Assembly: GCF_001286805.1 (NCBI RefSeq)
Contig: NZ_CXYV01000001.1
Span: 1-64,000 of the forward strand
DNA from: Kallipyga gabonensis
GTDB taxonomy: Bacteria; Bacillota; Clostridia; Tissierellales; Peptoniphilaceae
DNA: 64,000 nucleotides
Direction of reading: 5' to 3'
The first letter of the stretch is position 1, and every line of letters begins with the position of its first letter. Position numbers and translations under genes: made by a program. This document shows, in pieces, positions 57,128 through 64,000 of this stretch. The notes under the pieces are model-generated. The model had not been told where the DNA came from. It saw only the letters and a program-made list of their open reading frames with translations, and did no database searches.

Positions 57128-57598
57128 TCAGCATGTTTTTAACATCAGTGGAGAACCATACTCATCCATTCCGTTATCCTTAAAACCAAGAGAGTTCCAG
57201 AATCTTCGCGACTCCTCTTTCGCATAGTTTAGAGAATAATATAGTGCGCCATCACTCTGTGTATAACGGTAAAGTGCACTGAAACATTCATGTCCTGTGC
57301 CTTTTCCCCTGTATTCAGGGAAGACCCAAAAATCAAGAATAAAACATTTCCCGTCCTCGCTCTTATAGATGCAGTATTGGGCTGCACCAATCTTAATACC
57401 GTCACGAATAAAATAAATCATATGGAGCGTATCCGGAGTACGTAACATATGGCCTTTTAACACATTTCGATACTCTACACTTTGGAAATACTCTTTTTCT
57501 TCCTCTGTCATTATCATGCCATCATTCACTAAATAGTCGAACTGAATATCCCAGTATTCGTTGATTCGTTCGACTGGTATTTCTTGGATGGATATCAT
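57128..57598 (-). CDS. GNAT-family acetyltransferase
   Basis: A 156-residue N-acetyltransferase. LDFWVFPEYRGKGTGHECFSAL (about 90-110) is the acetyl-CoA-binding motif A with RGKGTG, and SLNYAKEESRRFWNSLGF is motif B. Substrate unknown. Low GC. It lies between two direct repeats (57021-57077 and 57665-57721), so it may have entered as a small cassette. GGGGTGAAGAT precedes the start. Confidence 0.85.
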   Translation of the reverse strand: MISIQEIPVERINEYWDIQFDYLVNDGMIMTEEEKEYFQSVEYRNVLKGHMLRTPDTLHMIYFIRDGIKIGAAQYCIYKSEDGKCFILDFWVFPEYRGKGTGHECFSALYRYTQSDGALYYSLNYAKEESRRFWNSLGFKDNGMDEYGSPLMLKTC

Positions 57599-57664
57599 AT
57601 CTTCACCCCTGTAAATTCTAATTTGTTTAAAGCTCGGAACGCCTGAGTTTCATTAAAAAGTACT

Positions 57665-57721
57665 ACACACCCCCAAAACCCTTTTGAACACCCTAAGCAA
57701 CCGCTCTTTTGAAATCGTTAA
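57665..57721 (-). repeat. Direct repeat copy B beside the hsdM remnant
   Basis: Second copy of the 57-bp repeat. Its minus-strand reading frame forms the last nine codons of the hsdM remnant (FNDFKRAVA, stop). Confidence 0.6.
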
Positions 57722-58145
57722 ATTGTATCAATTTCGGTATTATCATTTCATAGACCTTGTTGATTTCTGTCTTCCCCACCGTCCCAATCCGGGTTAAAAG
57801 CTCGGATACGTCTGCTGGAGTGAAGAATTCCCCACCCGACTTCCCGGCGTTGGAAGCATACATGGTCATGAGGTATTCGTAGGCATCGCCGAAGGCATCC
57901 ATGGCATGGCTCTTCACCTGACCCAGATTCATATCCGTCACCCCATCCAGGAGCTTGCAGAGTTTCTCATTCCTCTTGGCCACGGTGGAACCCAACTTAT
58001 TGTTGTTCACATCAAAGTCATCGAAGAGGCCAGCAAAGTTGCTTTCCGATTCACTCCCTTGGGCCGACTCTTCAATGGAATGGAAGATTTTTTCCAGGGT
58101 CTCGTTGAGGTTCTCATCCCCTTTGGCCCGGACCCGAACATGGCT
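57693..58145 (-). pseudogene. hsdM: Type I restriction-modification HsdM remnant
   Basis: About 150 codons of an HsdM methyltransferase remain: GDENLNETLEKIF, FAGLFDDFDVN, KSHAMDAFGDAYEYLM and KSGGEFFTPADVSELL are typical of the region before the SAM-binding motif. After EINKVYE, where HsdM continues to DPACGSGSL, the frame switches to an unrelated tail (IPKLIQFNDFKRAVA). Upstream it ends at a stop near 58150. Both ends are lost, no hsdS or hsdR is present, and the gene cannot be functional. Confidence 0.85.
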
Positions 58146-58337
58146 ACTTGTCTATTCCTTTCCAAAATTCGTATTTTGCAAAGGATTCCTGTGATCATAT
58201 GGATTGGTCACAGTACCCTTATTTTATAAGAATTTCCCTGATTTTTCGATAAGACAATCGATACCATAAGTATCTAAAAAATCAGAGAAATTCTCAAAGA
58301 AAACGCCCACTCTGGAGTGGGCGGTGTGAGAGTGGAT

Positions 58338-58372
58338 TAGTGTTGATAGTGCGTATTAAACAAATCAACACG
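58338..58372. repeat. Single copy of the palindromic repeat
   Basis: TAGTGTTGAT, a loop with AGTGCGTATTAAAC, then AAATCAACACGA. It is the same half-site pair as in the two arrays, here alone between the hsdM remnant and an XRE gene. Confidence 0.7.
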
Positions 58373-58389
58373 ATCCAAAGAATAAAAAC

Positions 58390-58977
58390 TTATAACCTAA
58401 GTAAAAAAATCATAACTCCACTAATCAATATAGCAATTGCTACAAATAAAAATACTATTATAATTTTTTGATATGGTCGTTTTGCCTTTTCTTCAATTTG
58501 CTGAATCTCGTCTAATCTCTTTCCTTCGGTGAAGGCTACAATCTCTTTATACGTTTGAATATCATTGTTTTTCTTGATTTTCTCGATTTTGAGTGCGAAA
58601 AATAACGCACAAGTTACTAACACTAAATATGGGATAAACGCATACAAACCAATGAATTTAATCAATGGCATCAGGGAAATTATGGCGACTAGCATAAGAA
58701 TCAACATCATTAAAGAATACCCATTCATTTTTCTAACTTCTTCTGCATTAATTTCCTTTTTCATTTGTTCAACATCTCCTCTAATTAAATGATCAATTGA
58801 TACTCCAAAAATTTCACTTAGTAATACAATGCTGTTGATATCAGGATAATTCTTATTGTTCTCCCAATTCGAAATTGTTTGTCTTGAAACAAATATTCTT
58901 TCTGCAAGTTCTTCCTGAGATAGTTCTTTCTCACTTCTGTAGTATTTAATTTGATGACCAAGTTCCATAAAATTCAT
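58390..58977 (-). CDS. XRE-family regulator with membrane helices
   Basis: A 195-residue regulator. The HTH_3 domain at residues 8-62 contains LSQEELAERIFVSRQTISNWENN. A short linker is followed by two hydrophobic helices (about 90-130), a charged segment, and a last helix at the C-terminus. Same design as the protein at 33454-34086 but clearly diverged and AT-rich. AAAGGAGGT precedes the ATG. Targets unknown. Confidence 0.85.
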   Translation of the reverse strand: MNFMELGHQIKYYRSEKELSQEELAERIFVSRQTISNWENNKNYPDINSIVLLSEIFGVSIDHLIRGDVEQMKKEINAEEVRKMNGYSLMMLILMLVAIISLMPLIKFIGLYAFIPYLVLVTCALFFALKIEKIKKNNDIQTYKEIVAFTEGKRLDEIQQIEEKAKRPYQKIIIVFLFVAIAILISGVMIFLLRL

Positions 58978-59181
58978 ACCTCCTTTTGAGATAACTATAT
59001 TGGAGATGTTGTTCTATTTCTATCAAATCTTCTTTACCTTTAACTCTTTTTGTGTGTCAAAAGCTTTTTACATTACGTAAATCACTGAATTTAGCAGTAT
59101 TGTTTTTGAATGAATTGTTGTCGTCAATTTTGCAAATTCTGGAATTAAGCCAATATTGGCAAACTCATTAAGTAAACATGT

Positions 59182-59690
59182 ACCAAGTTATTGGGTGCGG
59201 CCTGGCCATCCATCTATCCCCAACTTCAGGTTCCCATCTCCTACATGGGTATGATTTCCATGATTATTGCATTGGGAACCATCATTTCCAGTTTACAAAG
59301 TGATCGCCTGACGAGGCGGCTGGGAACCGGGATGGTTACAGCCATTAGCGTTGGAATGACCGCTGCTGCCTTATTCGGTTTTTCAATCAGTTCCACCTAT
59401 CTTGAACTCTGCCTCTGGGCAATTCCTTATGGTCTTGGAGCGGGGAGCGTCGATGCATCGCTGAATAACTATGTTGCCCTTCATTATGAAAGCCGCCACA
59501 TGAGCTGGCTTCATTGTATGTGGGGAGTTGGTGCCACGATCGGTCCCTATATTATGGGCCTTGCTCTAGGGGCCGGTCTGGAATGGAATGCCGGATATCG
59601 GATCATCTCGATCATTCAGCTTTTACTCACAGCTATTTTGATATTTAGTCTCCCCTCTGGAAGACCAGGAACAGCACTTCTTCCGCCATG
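59182..59690 (+). pseudogene. MFS transporter fragment
   Basis: About 170 codons from the N-terminal half of a major facilitator transporter: LLGAAWPSIYPQLQVP (end of helix 1), SDRLTRRLGTG between helices 2 and 3, SWLHCMWGVGATIGPYIMG (helix 5). The first half of helix 1 is missing, with a stop nine codons upstream. After helix 6 (LLLTAILIFSLPSG) the frame runs into unrelated sequence. No ribosome site. Confidence 0.8.
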
Positions 59691-59754
59691 GAGATGGGAG
59701 AAAAGGGTAGGGTGTTGTCATTACGTGAGAATATGAACATTCCGGGAGTAGATG

Positions 59755-59775
59755 TAGTGGTGGTTTGCTGATTTC
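59755..59775. repeat. Half copy of the palindromic repeat
   Basis: TAGTGGTGGTTTGCTGATTT matches the left arm of the array units. The right arm is absent. It lies at the downstream edge of the MFS fragment. Confidence 0.5.
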
Positions 59776-59806
59776 TGCTTCAATTCATTTGGTATTTAAA
59801 CTATTT

Positions 59807-61285
59807 TTATTTTCTTAAAACATTCCAATTTTCTCCAGCATCATCAGAATAAAATTTAATTCCATTAGATTCATACTCTCCTGTCGTTACAGTAATATAT
59901 AATTTATTTCCCTTAATCTCAGGCATAGATAGATATGTATAATCACTCAATTTCAGTCCGATTTCTTTTCCCTCTTTTGGTATGTCTGTCACCTTATCCA
60001 TAGGTAAATTAACCTGTCTAAAGGTGATACCTCCATCTTTTGTACTATATATTTGAGAGTACTGTCCAGATGCCCCTTGAATTCCAATAAAACCAAAATC
60101 ATTTGAAAAGAATATTATTCCTTCAGCTGAGCCGGTTTTATTCATAAAAGGATCTTTGTTAATGATTTTCCAATTTTCCCCACTATCAATTGATTTTCCC
60201 AATGCGTAAAACCTTGAACCTGCAGCAGCATCAACAACCACAAGTCTGTATCCTATTTTTTTATCATCTAAAACAAAAGTATATACTGTACCGTTATTCT
60301 CATCTGTAATCCAGCTTCTTGAACTCTTTGCATCTTCAATTATTTCGCTATTATGTTCGTTTTCAAGCATTTCCGGTGATATATATTGTGGCTCGATAAG
60401 ATATTTAATAGAAGATATGTCTTCATTATTTTTTATATAAAGAGAAGCCATATAGCCACTAAATTCTCCTCCTCTTGATAGTTTAGAAGTCGTCAATCCT
60501 TTATTATATTTTCCATCACCATCTGCATCTCCATCTAATAGAAAGATTCCTTTTTCTGAATTAACTTTTTCCTTTCCTGTATATAAAAAAGAATATGTTT
60601 GATTTTGTTTGATCTGCTCCCAATGATGAACTTGTTCTTTGTAATTCGATTGCTTAAGAACTGCGAAAAAAGGCTTTAATAACTTATCTGAATTAATACT
60701 AAGGCCTTCCCCTTCATTAAGCCATACATTTAATTTTCTATCTTTCTTATGGTCATAGGTAATTAAAAAACCTTTCAACTCCCCTTTATCATTTTCTCCA
60801 TATAGCGTTGTTTCTATATTCGTAATTGTTCCATCCTCTGTAAACTCAATGTAGAAATCATCTGATACATAAAGTTTTTCTGGTAAAGAATTTTTTTCTC
60901 CTATATCCTTTATCAATCCTTCAATACTATTTTTATAAATATTATTATGAATGAAGTTTATCTTTTTATGATTTAAAAAATCATCAATTTTCCAAGATAA
61001 AGCTCCTTTATAAGGAATAGCTGTATATATTATCATTACTCCAAATATTAGGCTTATAGCAATATATAAACCCAAACGGAGTTTAAAATAACTTGCCCTA
61101 TAGCCTCTACGTCTTAATATTAATCTGATTAATAGTAAGATAATCAGTAGAATCACAAACGGCATCATAATTTTAAGCCTATAATGTGTTCCACCAAACT
61201 TACAAAGTTTCCATAAGTTATACATAAGAATTGAATGTAAAAATAGGATTATGTAATCAACTAAAGATTTTAGTTTTTGCCTCAT
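59807..61285 (-). CDS. Membrane-anchored BNR/YCF48-like repeat protein
   Basis: A 492-residue protein. Two or three hydrophobic helices lie in the first 95 residues (MMPFVILLIILLLI, LYIAISLIFGVMIIY). The large outer part carries three BNR-like turns (SIDSGENWKIIN, STKDGGITFRQV and YSDDAGENWNVL) suggesting a beta-propeller. It also has a calcium-loop-like DGDADGDGKYN near 250. No family with known function can be named. Strongly AT-rich, unlike the core genes. No partners in an operon. Confidence 0.65.
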   Translation of the reverse strand: MRQKLKSLVDYIILFLHSILMYNLWKLCKFGGTHYRLKIMMPFVILLIILLLIRLILRRRGYRASYFKLRLGLYIAISLIFGVMIIYTAIPYKGALSWKIDDFLNHKKINFIHNNIYKNSIEGLIKDIGEKNSLPEKLYVSDDFYIEFTEDGTITNIETTLYGENDKGELKGFLITYDHKKDRKLNVWLNEGEGLSINSDKLLKPFFAVLKQSNYKEQVHHWEQIKQNQTYSFLYTGKEKVNSEKGIFLLDGDADGDGKYNKGLTTSKLSRGGEFSGYMASLYIKNNEDISSIKYLIEPQYISPEMLENEHNSEIIEDAKSSRSWITDENNGTVYTFVLDDKKIGYRLVVVDAAAGSRFYALGKSIDSGENWKIINKDPFMNKTGSAEGIIFFSNDFGFIGIQGASGQYSQIYSTKDGGITFRQVNLPMDKVTDIPKEGKEIGLKLSDYTYLSMPEIKGNKLYITVTTGEYESNGIKFYSDDAGENWNVLRK

Positions 61286-61464
61286 ATTAGTATCCCCTTT
61301 CCATCAGGTCTGAGGTTTTTGCTCCAATCTGGTTGCCACTCAGTCATCTCTAAGATCTTGCTAGCGACTCAGTTAGTCCTGGAATTTACGATCAATCAAA
61401 AGTTCAATATCGGCAATTCTTTAAAAGCAGATTGATTTCTGTTTCATCAATAAACTGGAATTTA

Positions 61465-61662
61465 TTATTGTTTCTTTCTCTTGATTAAATAGATAATAAA
61501 ACTCATAAAACAAATCAATGTTACACAGAAAAAAATCATTCTAATAAGCACTACTGGTGTTGGATTATCGCCAAAATTATACCAACTCATAGCCCCAAAG
61601 AAAAAGAAAGTGATTACTACAGATATAATTACAACCAAAATGTATGGCAATCCTTTTTTCAT
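61465..61662 (-). CDS. Small membrane protein, unknown
   Basis: A 65-residue protein with two hydrophobic helices (ILVVIISVVITFFFFG and IFFCVTLICFMSFIIYLI) and a basic tail KRKKQ. GGAGGT lies upstream of the ATG. AT-rich; no family recognised. The gaps 61286-61464 and 61663-61918 show no further gene. Confidence 0.55.
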   Translation of the reverse strand: MKKGLPYILVVIISVVITFFFFGAMSWYNFGDNPTPVVLIRMIFFCVTLICFMSFIIYLIKRKKQ

Positions 61663-61918
61663 TTTTTATACCTCCACAAAATATAATATCTTCCTGCCTC
61701 TTTTTCTGATTATCATTGTGAGGAGGACAAAATTTTGCGAACCATGAATAGAATTAGCAACTTAATCAGTGGCATATATTTGATGCTTGTAAGGAAATAT
61801 TACACTGGCTCCGCCTACAATCGTATTCTCACTTCTTGGATATCAAAGCAAAAAAATATATCACAACAAATACCCAACAAACAATTTCATTTAATGTGCT
61901 TTTACATTACATTTAACT

Positions 61919-62248
61919 TCACTCCTCTTGATTATTTTTCCGAGAAATCAAGCTCCCTAAAAAGCTCCCCACCAGGGCAAGGATGCTATAGGCCGGGCCA
62001 TACACAAGGGCGGTTTCATTAAAGAAGGTGAAAACAGCGGGAAGGAAGACCACCATGACCAGGAAGGGATAAAGCCAGTCCCATGAATGTTTCATTCCAT
62101 AAAACTCGGAAGAAATAAGGATGATGGCAGGGATGGCCACCAAAAGGATGGCCATCCCACTCCCGGTATCGATAATAAAAAGGGGCAGGACGTAAAAGGC
62201 CAGGATAGCAACCAATAGGTAGGGGACCATGGGCCGGAGTCTATTCAT
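61919..62248 (-). CDS. Small four-helix membrane protein, unknown
   Basis: A 109-residue protein with four hydrophobic segments (YLLVAILAFYVLPLF, AILLVAIPAIILI, YPFLVMVVFLPAVFTFF, ILALVGSFLGSLI) and a charged tail RKNNQEE. Its GC content is nearer to the core genome than that of its neighbours. The start is ATG 62248 with GAGGT upstream. Function unknown. Confidence 0.65.
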   Translation of the reverse strand: MNRLRPMVPYLLVAILAFYVLPLFIIDTGSGMAILLVAIPAIILISSEFYGMKHSWDWLYPFLVMVVFLPAVFTFFNETALVYGPAYSILALVGSFLGSLISRKNNQEE

Positions 62249-62354
62249 GAGCAATACCTCATCTTTCTTTCATCTCGTCGTATATCTTTCACTGTTTCTT
62301 TATTTTATCATTCCTTGTCCTGGAAACCCTTTTTTAGAGAAGAATACAGAAATC

Positions 62355-62418
62355 ATCTTTACTTCGATATGCAAAAATCTTTACTTACATGGATTTTTTT
62401 GAGAAAATAAGTAAAGAT
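62355..62418 (+). promoter_or_regulatory. Three ATCTTTACTT boxes upstream of the Fic gene
   Basis: ATCTTTACTT occurs directly at 62355-62364 and 62377-62386, 22 bp apart, and inverted (AAGTAAAGAT) at 62409-62418. The last copy ends next to the AGGAGG ribosome site. Regular spacing on one DNA face suggests an operator, perhaps for the HTH domain of the Fic protein itself. Confidence 0.55.
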
Positions 62419-62431
62419 CAGGAGGCATAAC

Positions 62432-63343
62432 ATGTATAACTACGATGGTTTATATGAATTATTAAAGCAGAGGAACTTGAACAAGTCCGACCTTGTCGAC
62501 CTGCTTCATATGTCCTCACGGACCATTGCCAAGATTTCAAAAGCGGAGCCGCTTTCTCCCTTTGTCATAAAGAAGTTAACCCACTTTTTCTCCTGCGATG
62601 AAAGTGATATTTATACTATAGTTGCCGATAACCCCCTCCTTCAGCAACTCAAGGAAGAAAAAGACTACAAGATTTCCGGCGGATTCTACCACGAGCTTCA
62701 AATACGCATGACCTACAATTCGAACCATATCGAAGGAAGCACGTTAAGCGAAGAACAAACGAGAAGGATCTTTGAGACAAGTACCCTTGACGGTGGCGAT
62801 GGCCTTCCTGTGGATGATATCATCGAAACGGTGAATCACTTCAGGGCCATTGATTACTGTATTGATATGGCCGAAGAACCCTTGACAGAAGAAATCATCA
62901 AAAAACTCCACTATCTTGTAAAGCGAGGAACAAAAGATGAGACCCTGTCCTGGTTTCGGGTTGGGGAGTATAAAAGTCGCCCAAATGTTGTTAGAGGAAT
63001 GGAAACATCCTCCCCTGAGAATGTTGCTTCCGATATGAAAGCCCTACTGGCGGCATACCATAAAAAGAAAAAAATCTCCTTGGAAGAGATCATTGATTTT
63101 CATTTTCGATTCGAACGCATCCATCCCTTTCAGGATGGGAATGGCCGTGTTGGTCGGCTGATTGCCTTTAAGGAATGCCTCCACCATAAGCTGGTCCCCC
63201 TTATCATCGAGGACCGAAAAAAATACTTCTATTGTCGTGGTTTGCGAGAATACCTGACCGATCCCGGATACCTGGTCGGCACCTGTTATGATGGGCAAGA
63301 TACCGTAAGAGGCATGCTTGAACTTTTTGATATTAAGAATTAA
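62432..63343 (+). CDS. XRE-Fic protein (AMP-transferase)
   Basis: A 303-residue Fic protein that probably transfers AMP from ATP to a target hydroxyl. Residues 1-65 look like a small HTH (LKQRNLNKSDLVDLLHMSSR then TIAKISKAEP). The helix SNHIEGS (97-103) is the inhibitory (S/T)xxxE(G/N) motif with Glu101, so the enzyme is self-restrained. The core HPFQDGNGRVGR (231-242) is the intact Fic motif with the catalytic His231. AGGAGG precedes ATG 62432. Stand-alone; possibly autoregulated through the boxes at 62355-62418. Confidence 0.92.
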   Translation: MYNYDGLYELLKQRNLNKSDLVDLLHMSSRTIAKISKAEPLSPFVIKKLTHFFSCDESDIYTIVADNPLLQQLKEEKDYKISGGFYHELQIRMTYNSNHIEGSTLSEEQTRRIFETSTLDGGDGLPVDDIIETVNHFRAIDYCIDMAEEPLTEEIIKKLHYLVKRGTKDETLSWFRVGEYKSRPNVVRGMETSSPENVASDMKALLAAYHKKKKISLEEIIDFHFRFERIHPFQDGNGRVGRLIAFKECLHHKLVPLIIEDRKKYFYCRGLREYLTDPGYLVGTCYDGQDTVRGMLELFDIKN

Positions 63344-63356
63344 ATTTGACCTATAA

Positions 63357-63404
63357 AATCCCCCCAAACCGGCCATTCGCCAATTTGGGGGATTCTATTT
63401 TTCA
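63357..63404 (+). terminator. Terminator of the Fic gene
   Basis: AATCCCCCCAAA and TTTGGGGGATT form a stem around about 15 nt, followed by CTATTTTTC. It could also act on the minus strand for the gene ending at 63425. Confidence 0.8.
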
Positions 63405-63424
63405 AGTTTCTTCCCTTAGCCCAC

Positions 63425-64000
63425 TCACTCCCCTTTCACCTGGACCAAGCTCAGGGCTATGGTAAAAGCCCAGAGGCAGAGGACAAAAACTCCATAGAGG
63501 GGCCGGGCGGCAAAAATACCCAGGGAGGTCAGGGCCAAGAAGCAGTAGCCATAGAGAGCCAGCCAAAAGAGGATGAGGACCTTGTCCTTTTTCCCCTTCC
63601 AGGAGATCTTGTGGGCTTGGTCTTTTAGGATGACCAGGATCTTCCCCAGAATGGCCAGCCAAAGGGCCACAAAGGCGAGAAAGCTGGTCCATTCGTCGGA
63701 AATCCCGTCCAAATAGAGGGCGATCGCTGAGGCCAGGGCTACAAAAATAACCGCTCCCCATCCGATGAGGACCACCCGGAGGGCCATCATGAGGATTCTT
63801 TGCCATCCCGGCCGACCGGTTTCCCCTCCTCCATGAGCCCCTAGGGCTTTTTTCTTTAGGCGGTCCTCATGGCGGAGGGTCAGGTAGATGAGGGCCGGCG
63901 TTTCGAAGAGGTAGCCCAGGAAGTTGACCCAGATGATGCTCATCCACATGTGGTGGTCGATGTTCAGGTTGATGGGCCGACCGTCCCAGACCCAGAAGCC
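63425..64000 (-). CDS. Membrane protein, 5' end outside the window
   Basis: At least 191 residues with five or six hydrophobic helices. The frame is open to the window edge (FWVWDGRPINLNIDHHMWMS ahead of the first ATG at 63949), so the true start lies beyond 64000. IDHHMWMSIIWVNFLGYLFETPALIYL-type aromatic-rich helices alternate with KKK and GKKDK loops. No family recognised. GC matches the core genome. Confidence 0.6.
   Translation of the reverse strand, partial: GFWVWDGRPINLNIDHHMWMSIIWVNFLGYLFETPALIYLTLRHEDRLKKKALGAHGGGETGRPGWQRILMMALRVVLIGWGAVIFVALASAIALYLDGISDEWTSFLAFVALWLAILGKILVILKDQAHKISWKGKKDKVLILFWLALYGYCFLALTSLGIFAARPLYGVFVLCLWAFTIALSLVQVKGE

Noticed and set aside
61735-62022. 95-codon plus-strand frame near the small membrane proteins
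   Set aside because: No ribosome site, mixed composition, and its second half is antisense to the better-supported gene at 61919-62248.

Overview
The window looks like chromosome of a low-to-mid GC Gram-positive anaerobe of the Firmicutes/Tissierellia type (Peptoniphilaceae-like; a Kallipyga-like organism is a guess only). Signs are a 16S-tRNA-Ala-23S-5S operon, AddAB instead of RecBCD, a type III glutamine synthetase, class I fructose-bisphosphate aldolase, CWB2 cell-wall repeats, QueT with a preQ1 riboswitch, strong AGGAGG ribosome sites, and tRNA-Ala and tmRNA genes without an encoded CCA.

Layout. 1-5291: rRNA operon on the minus strand, with a long insert in 23S helix 45 and a terminator-like hairpin between tRNA-Ala and 23S. 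5381-8735: minus-strand group of a J-domain membrane protein, GlnN and a PPC-domain protein. 8864-17889: an SDR reductase facing a ROK kinase-addB-addA operon. 17954-18631: preQ1-I riboswitch and queT. 18655-23738: CWB2 surface protein with a probable frameshift in its signal peptide, a barnase-barstar-CapA operon, and ybaK. 23752-24580: ssrA (tmRNA) followed by five 54-bp palindromic repeats. 24608-32654: minus-strand operon of MATE, nucleoside kinase, chorismate mutase, a MacB-like ABC exporter with a CARDB-type partner, and a metallophosphoesterase. 32750-35871: Lit-type membrane enzyme, XRE regulator, and an IS3-family element sitting in the loop of the ferritin terminator. 35903-46108: ferritin, aldolase, stress-type membrane proteins, PPK2, and an LnrLMN-like ABC-2 exporter divergent from its two-component system. 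46153-52469: FMN riboswitch, ribD-ribE-ribBA-ribH, mnmA and a YkvI-type transporter.

52491-62300 is an accessory stretch, more AT-rich and eroded: a second array of the same hairpin repeats, a GIY-YIG/DUF4357 protein, a PepSY lipoprotein, an McrC gene without McrB fused to a serine-recombinase tail, an hsdM remnant, an MFS remnant, further single repeats and small membrane proteins. An XRE-Fic protein with three operator-like decamers follows at 62432, then a membrane protein cut by the window edge.

The best candidate for something undescribed is the palindromic repeat family (unit TAGTGKTGRTT - about 15 nt - AAYCAACACTA). It has five copies at an exact 54-bp period after ssrA, seven copies at 53-65 bp upstream of the rib operon, and stray copies beside decayed genes. 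Base changes in opposite arms compensate, so the hairpin itself seems to be under selection. No protein partner can be assigned from this window.
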